Source of the DNA: Pseudomonadota bacterium
GTDB taxonomy: Bacteria; Pseudomonadota; Alphaproteobacteria; SP197
Reading direction: 5' to 3'
DNA: 64,000 nucleotides
NCBI GenBank assembly: GCA_039028155.1
Contig: JBCCIS010000023.1
Location: 1 to 64,000 of the forward strand
Of the stretch, positions 26,572 through 35,363 are shown piece by piece. The stretch's first letter is position 1. Each line of letters begins with the position of its first letter. Both the position numbers and the translations under genes were made by a program. The notes under the pieces are model-generated. The model worked only from the letters and a program-made list of their open reading frames with translations, made no database searches and had not been told where the DNA came from.

Positions 26572-28509
26572 CTAAGGAATCGGCGCCAGCGTCCCGGCCA
26601 GATCGTTCGCCAGGGCGATATCATCGGGTGAAAGGCGCTCGGCCAAGCGAAGTCGTTCGCAGTTCGCCAGTTGATGGCCGCGGTCACCGGCCAGGCTGAA
26701 CCAGGCATAGGCCGCACGGAGGTTGCGCGGCAGCGCATCGCCGGTCAGATACAATAAACCCACGAGATACTGCGCCGTCGGCAAGCCATCCACGGCAAGC
26801 GGCTCCCACGCTGCAAGCGCGCCGTCGAAGTCGCCCGCCGCTTTCGCGCGGAAACCGGCCTCCAACGACGCAAGCTGATCTGCGCTTAGCGGCTCGCCCG
26901 GTTGTTGATCTATCTCGGACGGCTCATCACCGAGGTCGCCTTCTTCGCGAATGACCGGCATGGCCATTGTCGCGCCGGTCGCCGTGTCGGCGCAGGAGAA
27001 GTTCGGCCCATCATCGACCTGGCGCGTATCAAGGCGACCGGTCGTTACACTAACTGACTCACCGCTTCCGACGGTCTGACCACTGCTGGCGGAGCTCGAA
27101 GGAGCCGTGGGCGCAAGATCGGTTGACGTCTCTTCCAACGGCTCTTTGGGATAGTACAGCGCCGCGACCTCGGCAGGCGGCGCCCATCGTGAATCCGTGT
27201 CTGCCGTTTCGCCGTCGGCAACGGCGCTATCGGACTGAATGGACACCCCGGACGTCTCGGACTCGCCCTCGACATCCGCCGCGCCGGCCGATGCCTCAGG
27301 CGGCACGATCGCAACCCCAGAATCGGTATCCCATAGCTGGACCACGGCTTGCTCGTCCGACTCGATCTCGTCGTCATTTACCGAGTCACCGCTGCCCAAA
27401 AGGCCCGCCAAGATACCGGCACCAATTCCGGTATCGGTTTCACGATCGCCATCGCTGGTCGATGCGTCGTCGTCGGGTACGGCGGCGGCGATTGTGGTCT
27501 CGCCGACCGGCTCGACGTCGACATCATTGCTGTCACCATCCACGGTCCCCTGCCCGGCCGCGTCACCGACAATCGTTCTCCGGCGTAACTGTCCCGTCAC
27601 GATCGAGGTCTCCAGCGCTTCCAGCTCCGCCTCCGACATGTTGGGGTCAATCGCCGCAATCTGGGTGTCGTCCGTTTGGGTGTCGTTCGACTCAACGACA
27701 CTCTGGGTGTTCTCGTCATCACCGGTTATGGCGGCCAGGATGCCACCTTCAGTGTTGCTTCCGCCGCTGGATACGGCTGTCCCAATGGGTTCTTCGACGG
27801 AACTTGCATCGGCCACGGCCTCGCTTGGTGCCGGTCGGGCAGGAAGTCGCAGAGCCGGGCGCGCTTCGATGGCCGCCAACAAGTGCTGTTGCGCGGCAAC
27901 CGGGTCTGCCTCAACACCGATGCCGTGCTGAAACAAGCGGGCAAGCGCGATGTGGGCTTCCGGCAGGCCGGCATTGGCGGCTTGCTGATAACGGAACACG
28001 GCGACCGGTGGGTCGGCGGTCGTCAGGTGGCCTGTCTCGTGCAGCACACCAAGCTTGTATTGCGCGAGCCGATTGAGGGTCGCGGCTTCGCGCTCGACGA
28101 TGTCGATCTCGGCATCGTAGACGCCGGCAACATTGCGCCACTCACCCTCGTCAGCCAACGGCGGCAGGCCGCGCCACAGGCGGCCGGCATGGGCGACATC
28201 GCCGGCGTCTTGCGCGCCAAAGAAGTAGGCAATGCCCTCGGCCAACACCACGCCCGTGTTGTCGGGCATCGCGGCGGCGTCGCAATAGAACTGCGCCGCC
28301 GGCCAGTTCCTCGACAAGACCAGCTCGATACAGAAGTAGGGCTCTACCGCGCGCGCTTTGCTCGCAACGATTGGGCTGCTTACTGCGAAACCGATCACGC
28401 CAGACAGAAGCGCAAGCACCAAACCCCAGCAACTGCCGTGCCGGCGCCAAATAGGCTTCTTGCCCAATCTCTCGGTCGAATGCCCGTTTCGATACGTCGT
28501 CACACGCAC
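26572..28509 (-). CDS. Large acidic Sel1/TPR-repeat protein, membrane-anchored or exported
   Basis: A 645-residue protein. An N-terminal hydrophobic segment (about residues 27-46) suggests a membrane anchor or signal. Residues about 165-215 contain a Sel1-like repeat (QQAANAGLPEAHIALARLFQHG) and residues about 540-620 another group (GLPTAQYLVGLLYLTGDALP, AAYAWFSLAGDRG). The central 300 residues are acidic and low in complexity, rich in Asp, Glu, Ser, Thr and Ala, and probably disordered. Sel1 repeats mediate protein interactions, often in exopolysaccharide control. The start is uncertain. It follows the GNAT/ACP cluster on the same strand. Confidence 0.7.
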   Translation of the reverse strand: MRVTTYRNGHSTERLGKKPIWRRHGSCWGLVLALLSGVIGFAVSSPIVASKARAVEPYFCIELVLSRNWPAAQFYCDAAAMPDNTGVVLAEGIAYFFGAQDAGDVAHAGRLWRGLPPLADEGEWRNVAGVYDAEIDIVEREAATLNRLAQYKLGVLHETGHLTTADPPVAVFRYQQAANAGLPEAHIALARLFQHGIGVEADPVAAQQHLLAAIEARPALRLPARPAPSEAVADASSVEEPIGTAVSSGGSNTEGGILAAITGDDENTQSVVESNDTQTDDTQIAAIDPNMSEAELEALETSIVTGQLRRRTIVGDAAGQGTVDGDSNDVDVEPVGETTIAAAVPDDDASTSDGDRETDTGIGAGILAGLLGSGDSVNDDEIESDEQAVVQLWDTDSGVAIVPPEASAGAADVEGESETSGVSIQSDSAVADGETADTDSRWAPPAEVAALYYPKEPLEETSTDLAPTAPSSSASSGQTVGSGESVSVTTGRLDTRQVDDGPNFSCADTATGATMAMPVIREEGDLGDEPSEIDQQPGEPLSADQLASLEAGFRAKAAGDFDGALAAWEPLAVDGLPTAQYLVGLLYLTGDALPRNLRAAYAWFSLAGDRGHQLANCERLRLAERLSPDDIALANDLAGTLAPIP

Positions 28510-28772
28510 TCCCTAGCCCTGATCCCGTAAGGCCAATCCGCTCGGCCTATCATAACAGAACCCGCCATCCGGCCCATGTGGCCAGGTGCCGGACCTGCGG
28601 TGCATCGGGATAACATCCCTTTGGGACAGCGCTCTGGCCCGACTGACGGTCCCCGCCACGCGTCTGGCCATCAGCTTGTCCACAGAATGTGGACGTTGTG
28701 AGACAACCGGAGGAAACCGGCGTATCGAAGCCAGTTGGAGGCGAGAGACACACGATTGGCTGAAAAGTGCCA

Positions 28773-29411
28773 TCAAGAGCGCCGGCGTGCTGCAGCTTTC
28801 TTCCGGTCACCTTTCTTGGGCTTGGCCTTTGCCTGGTCGGCCTGCCGGCGGGACCGCCATTCATCCTTCAGCATGCAGAACTGGTACTGATCCAACCGTC
28901 CCTCGCCATAGAACGATCTCCACTGCTCCTTCAGGATGCCTTCCAGATGCCAACCTTGCGTCTTGTAGTTGAAAACGGACGGGAAGTTGCGCACGAGCGG
29001 ACGGCCGATGACCTTCTCAACACCGCGCACCCGAAAGAAATGATCGAGCAAGGCGGCGCGGCACTCGTTGACGACCTTGCTGCCCCAGTAGCCGGTGTCG
29101 CCGATCATCACATCAATGGTCGCCGTTTGATGAATGTCGTCAATGCTCGCGTAGAAATTGCCAACATGCGCTTTGGATCGACGCTCAAAGATGCCGATCT
29201 GGAAGTTCTTGATTCCGTCGACGGCTCGGATGATCGCCTCCAGCTGCTGGACGGTCAATTGGCTCGTCGGTTTGTTGAGAGGCTTCATCACACCGGGGTC
29301 CGCCAACCAGGAGACGAACCGCTCGGTTGCGTCACTTAGTTCCAGCGATCGCAAGAGAAATCGCTCGGTGGTGAGTCGGATCGGAACCGGTTTCTTGTCT
29401 GTCGGCGGCAT
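28773..29411 (-). CDS. GNAT acetyltransferase, paralog C
   Basis: A 212-residue RimJ/RimL/PseH-like N-acyltransferase. It shows RLTTERFLLRSLELSDA, VSWLADPGVMKPLN, FQIGIF, the acetyl-CoA region IGDTGYWGSKVVNECRAALLDHFF and NFPSVFNYKTQGW. It shares these blocks almost residue for residue with the two GNAT genes upstream, so the three arose by duplication. A Lys/Arg-rich C-terminal tail (about 190-212) is unique to this copy. The preceding gene encodes an acyl carrier protein, suggesting an acyl-ACP donor. Acceptor unknown. Confidence 0.85.
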   Translation of the reverse strand: MPPTDKKPVPIRLTTERFLLRSLELSDATERFVSWLADPGVMKPLNKPTSQLTVQQLEAIIRAVDGIKNFQIGIFERRSKAHVGNFYASIDDIHQTATIDVMIGDTGYWGSKVVNECRAALLDHFFRVRGVEKVIGRPLVRNFPSVFNYKTQGWHLEGILKEQWRSFYGEGRLDQYQFCMLKDEWRSRRQADQAKAKPKKGDRKKAAARRRS

Positions 29412-29445
29412 GTTGGTGTCTGCTTATCCTGTGCGGCGGCGTCGG

Positions 29446-29682
29446 TTAAGACGCTTTGCCGTTAAGGATCGCCGCGACGTCGTCGAGCGATTCAATCGCG
29501 ATAATCTGATCGGGCCCAAGCTCGTGACCCAGCTTGGCTTCGATCGCCAGGATCAGGCGCAGGTGGGCCAGGCTGTCCCAGGCTTCGGGATCGCCGAGAC
29601 GGGCCTGTGCCGAGACGGTCTCCGGCTCCACTTCAAGCGCTTCGGCAAGGATCTGTCGTGCTGAATCAAGACTTGCTGTCAC
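29446..29682 (-). CDS. Acyl carrier protein-like protein
   Basis: A 78-residue carrier protein. The phosphopantetheine site is S37 in EAWDSLAHLRLI, followed by the helix III region SLDDVAAIL. It differs from the fatty-acid ACP consensus (DSLDxVE), so it is a specialised carrier. The GTG start overlaps the end of GNAT paralog B by 17 bases, so the two are probably co-translated. With the AMP-forming ligase two genes further upstream it could be loaded with an acyl or aminoacyl group that the GNATs transfer. Confidence 0.82.
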   Translation of the reverse strand: MTASLDSARQILAEALEVEPETVSAQARLGDPEAWDSLAHLRLILAIEAKLGHELGPDQIIAIESLDDVAAILNGKAS

Positions 29683-30274
29683 TGTTCTTACCCTTCCGCA
29701 TCGCGAACCACTCGTCCTTTAGGAGGCCGAACTGGAATTGATCGAGCCGACTGTCATCGAGGTTGGACTGCAGCTGACCCTTGAACGTCCCTTCCAGACG
29801 CCAACCCTCGGCCTTGTAATTGAACACCGACGGAATGTTGCGCGCCGGCGGTTGGCCGATGGCCTTCTCAGCGCCCAGAACGTCGAAGAAATGATCGAGC
29901 AAGACCGCGCGTGTCTCCGCGACGACATTGCTGCCCCAATAGGACTTGTCGCCAATCAGAACGCTGAACGTCACCGTCTTGTTGTGCCAGTCTGCGTCGA
30001 TGAAGTAGAGCCCGATGAACTTGCTGGGATGGCGCACAAAAATGCCGATCAGAAAGTCGTTGATGCCATCGCGCGACAGGATTGTGCCGCGCAACTCGTC
30101 GCGACTTAGCGACCTGGCGACCTGATTGAGCGGCGTCATGACCTCGGGGTCCGCCAACCAGGTGCTGTAAGGCTCGCCCGCATCCTCCGGCCGGAGCGAA
30201 CGCAACAGAAAGCGATCGGTCATCAACCTGATCGGCTTCGGTTTGGGCCGAGACCGCACCCTACCCGCCGGCAT
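29666..30274 (-). CDS. GNAT acetyltransferase, paralog B
   Basis: About 202 residues. Blocks RLMTDRFLLRSLRPEDA, STWLADPEVMTPLN, FLIGIF, IGDKSYWGSNVVAETRAVLLDHFF, ARNIPSVFNYKAEGW and LLKDEW are shared with the two neighbouring GNATs. I chose the ATG at 30274; the frame is open up to 30358, but that extension has no counterpart in the paralogs. The end overlaps the ACP start. Probable N- or O-acyltransferase of a sugar or protein. Confidence 0.85.
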   Translation of the reverse strand: MPAGRVRSRPKPKPIRLMTDRFLLRSLRPEDAGEPYSTWLADPEVMTPLNQVARSLSRDELRGTILSRDGINDFLIGIFVRHPSKFIGLYFIDADWHNKTVTFSVLIGDKSYWGSNVVAETRAVLLDHFFDVLGAEKAIGQPPARNIPSVFNYKAEGWRLEGTFKGQLQSNLDDSRLDQFQFGLLKDEWFAMRKGKNSDSKS

Positions 30275-30387
30275 GGCCCACCTCGGCTGCGACGGGCCAA
30301 AACGCATCGCGGCGCACGCCATCGACCGGCTGAGCATAGGCAACCGGCGGCACGCCACGCGCGTCGGTTGATGTCGCGGGTGAACCG

Positions 30388-30993
30388 TCAGACACCACCA
30401 TCACCCACGATCGACTCACGCAGCTCCAGCCACTCTTCCTTCAACAAACCGAACTCGTACTGGTCCAACCGGCTTCCATCGTCAATCGATCGGATCTGCC
30501 CCTTTAGAACGCCTTCCAGTCGCCAGCCTTCCGCCTTGTAATTGAACACGGACGGAATGTTTCGCGCAGGCGGACGGCCAACAGCCTTTTCCATGCCGCG
30601 TTGCAGAAAGAAGTGATCAAGCAAGGCAGCGCGGGTTTCAAGGACGACCTTGTCGCCCCAATAGGCCTTGTCACCAATCATCACGCTGAACAGACCGTTG
30701 CGGTTCTCCCAGTCCATGGTCACATAGTAGACACCGATAAAATCGCCAGTGCGGCGCGTGAAGATGCCAATCTGAAACCTGTTGATGCCGTCGCAATCGG
30801 CTATGGAAGCTGCCCAAACTTCACGTCGAGGGTTGTCATCGACCTCCTGATTGAGTGGACCCATGACCTCGGGGTCGGCGACCCAATCGAGAAATGGCTT
30901 CTTTGCATCCTCCGGCCGAAGTGAACGCAAGACAAAACGTTTGGTAACCAGCCTAATCGGCTTGGCCTTCTCGCGTCGTCGTGTCGGCTGCAT
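30388..30993 (-). CDS. GNAT acetyltransferase, paralog A
   Basis: A 201-residue GNAT protein of the same trio. It has RLVTKRFVLRSLRPEDA, WVADPEVMGPLN, FQIGIF, IGDKAYWGDKVVLETRAALLDHFF, ARNIPSVFNYKAEGW and LLKEEW. It is closer to paralog B than to C by eye. It follows the AMP-ligase gene (68 bases apart) and precedes paralog B. No signal peptide, so cytoplasmic. Similar RimJ/RimL-type GNATs act in nonulosonate (PseH) or tailoring pathways, but no nonulosonate genes are in the window. Confidence 0.85.
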   Translation of the reverse strand: MQPTRRREKAKPIRLVTKRFVLRSLRPEDAKKPFLDWVADPEVMGPLNQEVDDNPRREVWAASIADCDGINRFQIGIFTRRTGDFIGVYYVTMDWENRNGLFSVMIGDKAYWGDKVVLETRAALLDHFFLQRGMEKAVGRPPARNIPSVFNYKAEGWRLEGVLKGQIRSIDDGSRLDQYEFGLLKEEWLELRESIVGDGGV

Positions 30994-31060
30994 CGTCCGC
31001 CTCTATGCGCAATGCCTGGCGCGGTGCGCCGGCTGTCGTTGTGGGGCGGCGATCATCGCC

Positions 31061-32503
31061 CTAGTCGGAAGCAAAGCAAGCCTCCGCAACCACGTTGCGG
31101 TTTATCTTGCCACGGTCGGTTTTGGGGATGGCGTCAAGAACGAACCACTTCTCCGGATTCTTCTCGCGCACCAGGCGCTCTCGGCACCAGGACTTTATGT
31201 CGTCGATGGCGTGGCCCTGGTCGATGACGACAGCGACACAAACCATCTCCCCCACGATTGGATCAGGCGCGCCAAACGCGCAGGCTTCGACAACACCGTC
31301 GTGGCGCTCCAGAAGCAGATCGATATCTTCTGGATGGACCTTCATGCCGGCGCGGTTGATCTCATACTTCTCGCGCCCCGTGAGCCGGACGACGCCACCC
31401 TCGACGTGACCGATGTCGCCGGTATGAAACCAGCCGTCTTTCAGCACCGCGGCCGTCAAGTCATCAAGCTCGAAGTAGCCGGCCATGAGCGAGGGAGCCT
31501 GAACGACGATCTCACCATCGCCTTCGGCGGCAATGGATCCGTCGTCCTTTAGCACGCCGGCCTGGCCGCCCCACATGCGTCCGACCAAGCCATCCTGAGG
31601 CTCAAACGCCGCCGCCGACGCGCCGCCGATCCAGTTCGCCGTTTCCGTGATGCCATACATGTTCACGACATTTCGTGTGCCGCACCACTCGATGATCTTT
31701 GACCACAAGTCCGCCGAGAGTGGCGCGGACCCGACGTGTACCCTACGAAGAGAGCCGCCGGACGGCGGCTTCGACATCTTGAGCGCCATTTTCCACAGCG
31801 CGGGAACGGAACTCATGAACGTGATCGCGTGCTCGTCGATGACAGCGCCCAGCTGCATGACCGCACGCGCATCACTGCCGGCGATCAGTGTGACGTCGCC
31901 GCCGTGGAGCAGCGGCGTCAGGCTGTTGCCGATCAGGCCGTGGCCAAAATGGGTCGGCAGGGTGCATAGCGTTCGGCGAAAATCGTCGCGGCCGATAAAC
32001 GTCTCGTTCAGCGCCAGGCGCGCCACCAAAGAACGAAACGTGTGGACAACCCCCTTTGGCGTGCCGGTCGTGCCGGACGTAAAGAGCATAAGGGCGGGAT
32101 CATCAAGCGTGGCCCGGCGATCAGTACGCGGCGCCGGATCAGGACCGACCGACGCGCCGAAATCAACGACCGGGATGCTGGACATGGCGCGGGCACGATC
32201 GAGATCCCCATCAACCAGGACAAGCTTGGCCCGAACATGACCGATGACCGCATCCACCTCATCGGCCGTCAACCCGGGATTGAGGACAGCGACCGCCGCG
32301 CCAGCAGACCAGGCGGCCAGCAGATCGGCAAAAAAAGCGCCGGACCCGCCCTGCCACAGCGCCACGGTGTCACCGGGTCCGATACCGCCTTCGCTCAAGG
32401 CAAGACAGCGTTCCCGGGCTTCCGAAGCGATCTTCTCGCCCTGCCAGCGTGTCCCGGTCGCTTGGTCGGTAACGGAGCCCAGATTGTCAGCAAGAATAAG
32501 CAT
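31061..32503 (-). CDS. AMP-forming acyl/aminoacyl ligase (ANL superfamily)
   Basis: A 480-residue adenylate-forming enzyme. The AMP-binding P-loop FTSGTTGTPKG is at 141-151, NMYGITETANW is the A5 core, HTGDIGHVEGGVVRLTGREKYEINRAG covers A7-A8 (hinge) and is followed by the catalytic lysine K466 in DRGKINR. It would activate a carboxylate as an adenylate and load CoA or, more likely here, the carrier protein two genes downstream. The chain is shorter than typical acyl-CoA synthetases (about 520-550), as for stand-alone loading ligases. It is the first gene of the GNAT/ACP cluster. Confidence 0.87.
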   Translation of the reverse strand: MLILADNLGSVTDQATGTRWQGEKIASEARERCLALSEGGIGPGDTVALWQGGSGAFFADLLAAWSAGAAVAVLNPGLTADEVDAVIGHVRAKLVLVDGDLDRARAMSSIPVVDFGASVGPDPAPRTDRRATLDDPALMLFTSGTTGTPKGVVHTFRSLVARLALNETFIGRDDFRRTLCTLPTHFGHGLIGNSLTPLLHGGDVTLIAGSDARAVMQLGAVIDEHAITFMSSVPALWKMALKMSKPPSGGSLRRVHVGSAPLSADLWSKIIEWCGTRNVVNMYGITETANWIGGASAAAFEPQDGLVGRMWGGQAGVLKDDGSIAAEGDGEIVVQAPSLMAGYFELDDLTAAVLKDGWFHTGDIGHVEGGVVRLTGREKYEINRAGMKVHPEDIDLLLERHDGVVEACAFGAPDPIVGEMVCVAVVIDQGHAIDDIKSWCRERLVREKNPEKWFVLDAIPKTDRGKINRNVVAEACFASD

Positions 32504-32740
32504 GAGTTACGTCTTTTCCGACCCGCCAAGAGCCGCGCACACAATCAGTAAAAGCTATCGCGACTGTACCCGGCCGCTGAAACGGCAAGATGCGGTCCGT
32601 ATCGTGTCAGTTGGGGTGGAACGCCCTTCCAACAACATCGAGAATGCCGAATTCGTTAACACGAGGCTATGACACCAGTCACGCAAGACGCTGATTGGTG
32701 GCCCGTTTCTTCGGGTTTGCCTTCCCCCCAACCAACGCGA

Positions 32741-32780
32741 AGCGCCCGCCTGATCGTCATGAGACGTTCAGACGGGCGCT
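32741..32780. terminator. Long inverted repeat, possible terminator
   Basis: AGCGCCCGCCTG (32741-32752) pairs with CAGACGGGCGCT (32769-32780) except for one position, with a 16-base loop. Neither side carries a clear T-run, so it may be a factor-dependent terminator or a transcript-stabilising stem. Confidence 0.4.
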
Positions 32781-32867
32781 ATCCCGCTTTGACACCCTAA
32801 AGATGCCATTCACTTCTTAGGCTCGGCCCCGAGCGTAGGTCAGGAGACGAGAAAATCTAGATCAGCC

Positions 32868-32887
32868 ATCAACCCTTGTGGGTTGAT
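32868..32887 (-). terminator. Hairpin just after the HfaA-like gene
   Basis: ATCAACCC and GGGTTGAT form a perfect 8-bp stem with a TTGT loop. It begins about 6 bases after the stop of the HfaA-like gene on the minus strand; a T-rich segment follows only about 12 bases later, so termination is uncertain. Confidence 0.4.
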
Positions 32888-32893
32888 CAACCA

Positions 32894-33301
32894 TTAACCG
32901 CCAGACAAAGCCTCCAGGGCGTCCGACAGGTCGCCGTTCACGTCCTGGTTGGACTCGGCATTGGCATCCTGATCGCCAAGGCTGTCCTGGCCCATGTCGA
33001 TGATCGCGGTAGCGCCATCACCGATAATGATGCAGGACGAGTTGGCGGTCGCGGAAGACTGCGACTCATCGGAACCGCACAGCAGGACGTCGCCGCCGCC
33101 GCCGCCGGATGACACGACCGGCTGCTGGGGTGAGAACAGGCCTTCGTCGACCTGCTTCATCACCACGGCGCTGCTCAGGCCGTCGCGGTTGCTGTTGCTG
33201 TAAGCGCGTTCGAACATCTGCGCGCCGGCCGGCGCGGCAAGCACGCCCATGGCGGTCGTAACGGCCAGGGCGGCGACGATGTTCTGAAACTTTGTTACCA
33301 T
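32894..33301 (-). CDS. Small exported protein, HfaA/curlin-like candidate
   Basis: A 135-residue exported protein with a signal peptide ending LAAPAGAQ. The mature chain starts MFERAYSNSNRDGL and ends with an Asn/Asp/Gln-rich part (CIIIGDGATAIIDMGQDSLGDQDAN) that resembles the pattern of holdfast-anchor HfaA and curlin repeats (hydrophobic pairs, then Q/N/G). Two cysteines flank the Ser-rich stretch. I chose the second of two adjacent ATGs because AGGAG is seven bases before it. It lies downstream of the HfaB- and HfaD-like genes. The assignment rests on pattern and context. Confidence 0.5.
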   Translation of the reverse strand: MVTKFQNIVAALAVTTAMGVLAAPAGAQMFERAYSNSNRDGLSSAVVMKQVDEGLFSPQQPVVSSGGGGGDVLLCGSDESQSSATANSSCIIIGDGATAIIDMGQDSLGDQDANAESNQDVNGDLSDALEALSGG

Positions 33302-33447
33302 CATTCTTCTCCTTCCGAACAGGATTTGCCGATCCAAGAATGTTTGCGGGAGAGGAGGGTCGCCGGGATGCAACAGCTGCTGCATCCCGGCTTCCCAACA
33401 CTTGCGGATGATTAAACCTTCATCCGAACCTTACACCTCACACAGTC

Positions 33448-34521
33448 TTACTCGTCGCCACAGTTGACGGCGCAGACGGTGATGTTGGAGACGTTACCAA
33501 CGGCCGTGGCGGTGACCGAAGTCAGAGCACCGTCGAGCGTGCCGAGGTCAACGTAGTTGTCGATGACGTGCAGACCCAGGTAAGCGTTGGCCGTAACGTC
33601 GGCATACGCGAACTGCGTCAGGTCAGCGATAACGACCGCATCATCAGGCGTGGCGGCATCAACGTTGATGCTGTTGGAGTTGGCAACAGCCGTCGCGGAG
33701 ATGTCAGCCTGAGCCTGCTGGATGTACCAGGAACCAGCGTTGGCCGAGATGTTGGCCTTCTCCAGCTGGCCGTTGAGGGCCAGGTAGAGCAACGCATCAG
33801 CGAGCTGGGTGTGCTCATTCTTACCGCTGAGCCAGTACGGCAGGTAGGCATGGTCGCCATCACCCACGACGAACTGACCTTCGTGGACCATGACGGCCAC
33901 GTCAGAGTCGATGCTCTCGGCGTTGCCGATCGCGGTCGCGGTGATCTCAACCAACGGCAGCTGGTCAAGCGTGAACGGATCCGGGACCAGAACTTCCTGG
34001 TAGCCGCTCCACTCGAAGCCACCATAGAGCTTGCCACCGACATGACCCTTGGTCTTGCCATAGAACGGATCGATGTCCTTCACGTAGTGCGGCTCGATCC
34101 ACTCCTTGCAGCCCTTGCCCCACCAGCACTTCTTCTCTTCGGTCAGGTAGGCGATCTCTTCGTCCAGGACCTTGCCCTGGGTGTGGCCAGAGAAGTAACC
34201 GCTGAACTTGCCTTCGAACGAGCCCGAACCGCCGCTTTCCAAGCGAACGATGTCATAACCCGGCGCGGCAGGCTTGTGCAGGACGGCCTCGACCCAAGCG
34301 TTGGCCTTCACGTCGCCAACGAAGATCTGAAGCTTCTCGACCTGGACCAGACCACTGGGGTCGAATTCCGGATCGATCTTAACCTTGATGAGGACCTTCT
34401 CGTAGATGTCGGCGTACCAGTCCCAATCGACCGTATCGAAAGCGGAAGCCTGGGTGCTCGCCAGACCCATGGCAACGGCGGAGGCGCCGGCCAGAAGGGT
34501 CGCTTTACCGAACGTATTCAT
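33448..34521 (-). CDS. HfaD-like repeat adhesin, exported
   Basis: About 357 residues. A signal peptide ends in STQASA. The N-terminal 200 residues hold no known domain but are rich in Gly, Lys and aromatic residues, with a Cys pair (KCWWGKGC). The C-terminal half contains repeats with the pattern T/S-A-T-A-I/V-G/A-N: ITATAIGNAESI, ISATAVANSNSI and VTATAVGNVSNI. These resemble curli-like beta strands and Caulobacter HfaD. Directly downstream of the HfaB/CsgG-like lipoprotein gene (24 bases). I prefer the ATG at 34521 on ribosome-site spacing; 34530 is possible. Confidence 0.62.
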   Translation of the reverse strand: MNTFGKATLLAGASAVAMGLASTQASAFDTVDWDWYADIYEKVLIKVKIDPEFDPSGLVQVEKLQIFVGDVKANAWVEAVLHKPAAPGYDIVRLESGGSGSFEGKFSGYFSGHTQGKVLDEEIAYLTEEKKCWWGKGCKEWIEPHYVKDIDPFYGKTKGHVGGKLYGGFEWSGYQEVLVPDPFTLDQLPLVEITATAIGNAESIDSDVAVMVHEGQFVVGDGDHAYLPYWLSGKNEHTQLADALLYLALNGQLEKANISANAGSWYIQQAQADISATAVANSNSINVDAATPDDAVVIADLTQFAYADVTANAYLGLHVIDNYVDLGTLDGALTSVTATAVGNVSNITVCAVNCGDE

Positions 34522-34544
34522 AACTACCATTCTCCTTTCAGGAT

Positions 34545-35363
34545 TTAGAGCTGCTCGAGGTACGACGCCATATGGTCTGTCTCAACGAGACGGCAGCTCT
34601 CGCTCGCGGGCAGACCAAGGAATTCCGTCATGATCTGGTAAACACCCATCTCAACGACGGAACGGACGCCGAGCTGGAGCGGTTCATTCCTGATCCGTCC
34701 GGCGTCAAACTCAACCAGGGTGTCGCCGAAGAAGCGGAACACATTCGCTTCGACTTCGAACCCGTAAATCTGTTTCTGGAGGCTCACCACAAACGGCACC
34801 GCGAAGGTGCGCGAGCTGATCACGCGCATGTCGAGTGCAACGTTGATCACCACCGTGCGAGCGCCGCCGCCAATGCCGTCGATAAACAGCTGGGCGCCTT
34901 CGCTGACGATGTTGTAGTTGAGCTCGGTCAACGCGCCGGCGATGACAAAATCGCTGGCGGGAAGGTCGGTGTATTCATCAGCCGAGCGCGACAGGCGGCC
35001 CTGTTCGGCCAACTGGACTTCGGCGAGGGGGATGCGCAGGTCCAGGCGCTCAACCAGGTTCGCCTTGTCGGTCTTGGCAAGCGCGCTGATGACCATCTCG
35101 GAAACGCCCTGCGACAGCGCGTAGCCGTTCTCGTCATAGTTGATCTGGCCCGTCTTATCGGCGACTTCACCCACGGCGAAGACCGGCAGATGATTACCCT
35201 GGACACCGCCCAACGCGCGCAGACACTGACTGTAAGGCGTGTCGTTGCTGGTAACCGGGAAGCTGAAGGCAGGCTGCACGCCTTCCTTCGGGTAGGGGCC
35301 GGTGTTGCAAGCCGTTACAACAAGAGCAACAGCCGCAATTGCCGCAGGAACGAATAGACGCAT
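34545..35363 (-). CDS. hfaB: CsgG/HfaB-family outer-membrane secretion lipoprotein
   Basis: A 272-residue lipoprotein. The signal MRLFVPAAIAAVALVVTAC gives lipid attachment at C19. The mature protein matches the CsgG/HfaB family: VFAVGEVADKTGQINYDENGYALSQGVSEMVISAL, LVERLDLRI, ASDFVIAGALTELNYN, GGGARTVVINVALDMRVISSRT and GVRSVVEMGVYQI. In E. coli CsgG forms the pore that exports curli; in Caulobacter HfaB exports holdfast anchors HfaA and HfaD. It heads an operon with HfaD- and HfaA-like genes. The symbol is given by family; HfaB suits the neighbours better than CsgG. Confidence 0.82.
   Translation of the reverse strand: MRLFVPAAIAAVALVVTACNTGPYPKEGVQPAFSFPVTSNDTPYSQCLRALGGVQGNHLPVFAVGEVADKTGQINYDENGYALSQGVSEMVISALAKTDKANLVERLDLRIPLAEVQLAEQGRLSRSADEYTDLPASDFVIAGALTELNYNIVSEGAQLFIDGIGGGARTVVINVALDMRVISSRTFAVPFVVSLQKQIYGFEVEANVFRFFGDTLVEFDAGRIRNEPLQLGVRSVVEMGVYQIMTEFLGLPASESCRLVETDHMASYLEQL

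Larger units (their letters stand above)
32504..32893. other. Intergenic region with two hairpins, no gene recognised
   Basis: These 390 bases separate the HfaA-like gene from the AMP-ligase gene, both leftward. They contain two inverted repeats (32741-32780 and 32868-32887), probably terminating the adhesin operon, and presumably the promoter of the ligase operon. No protein gene is supported. Confidence 0.5.
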
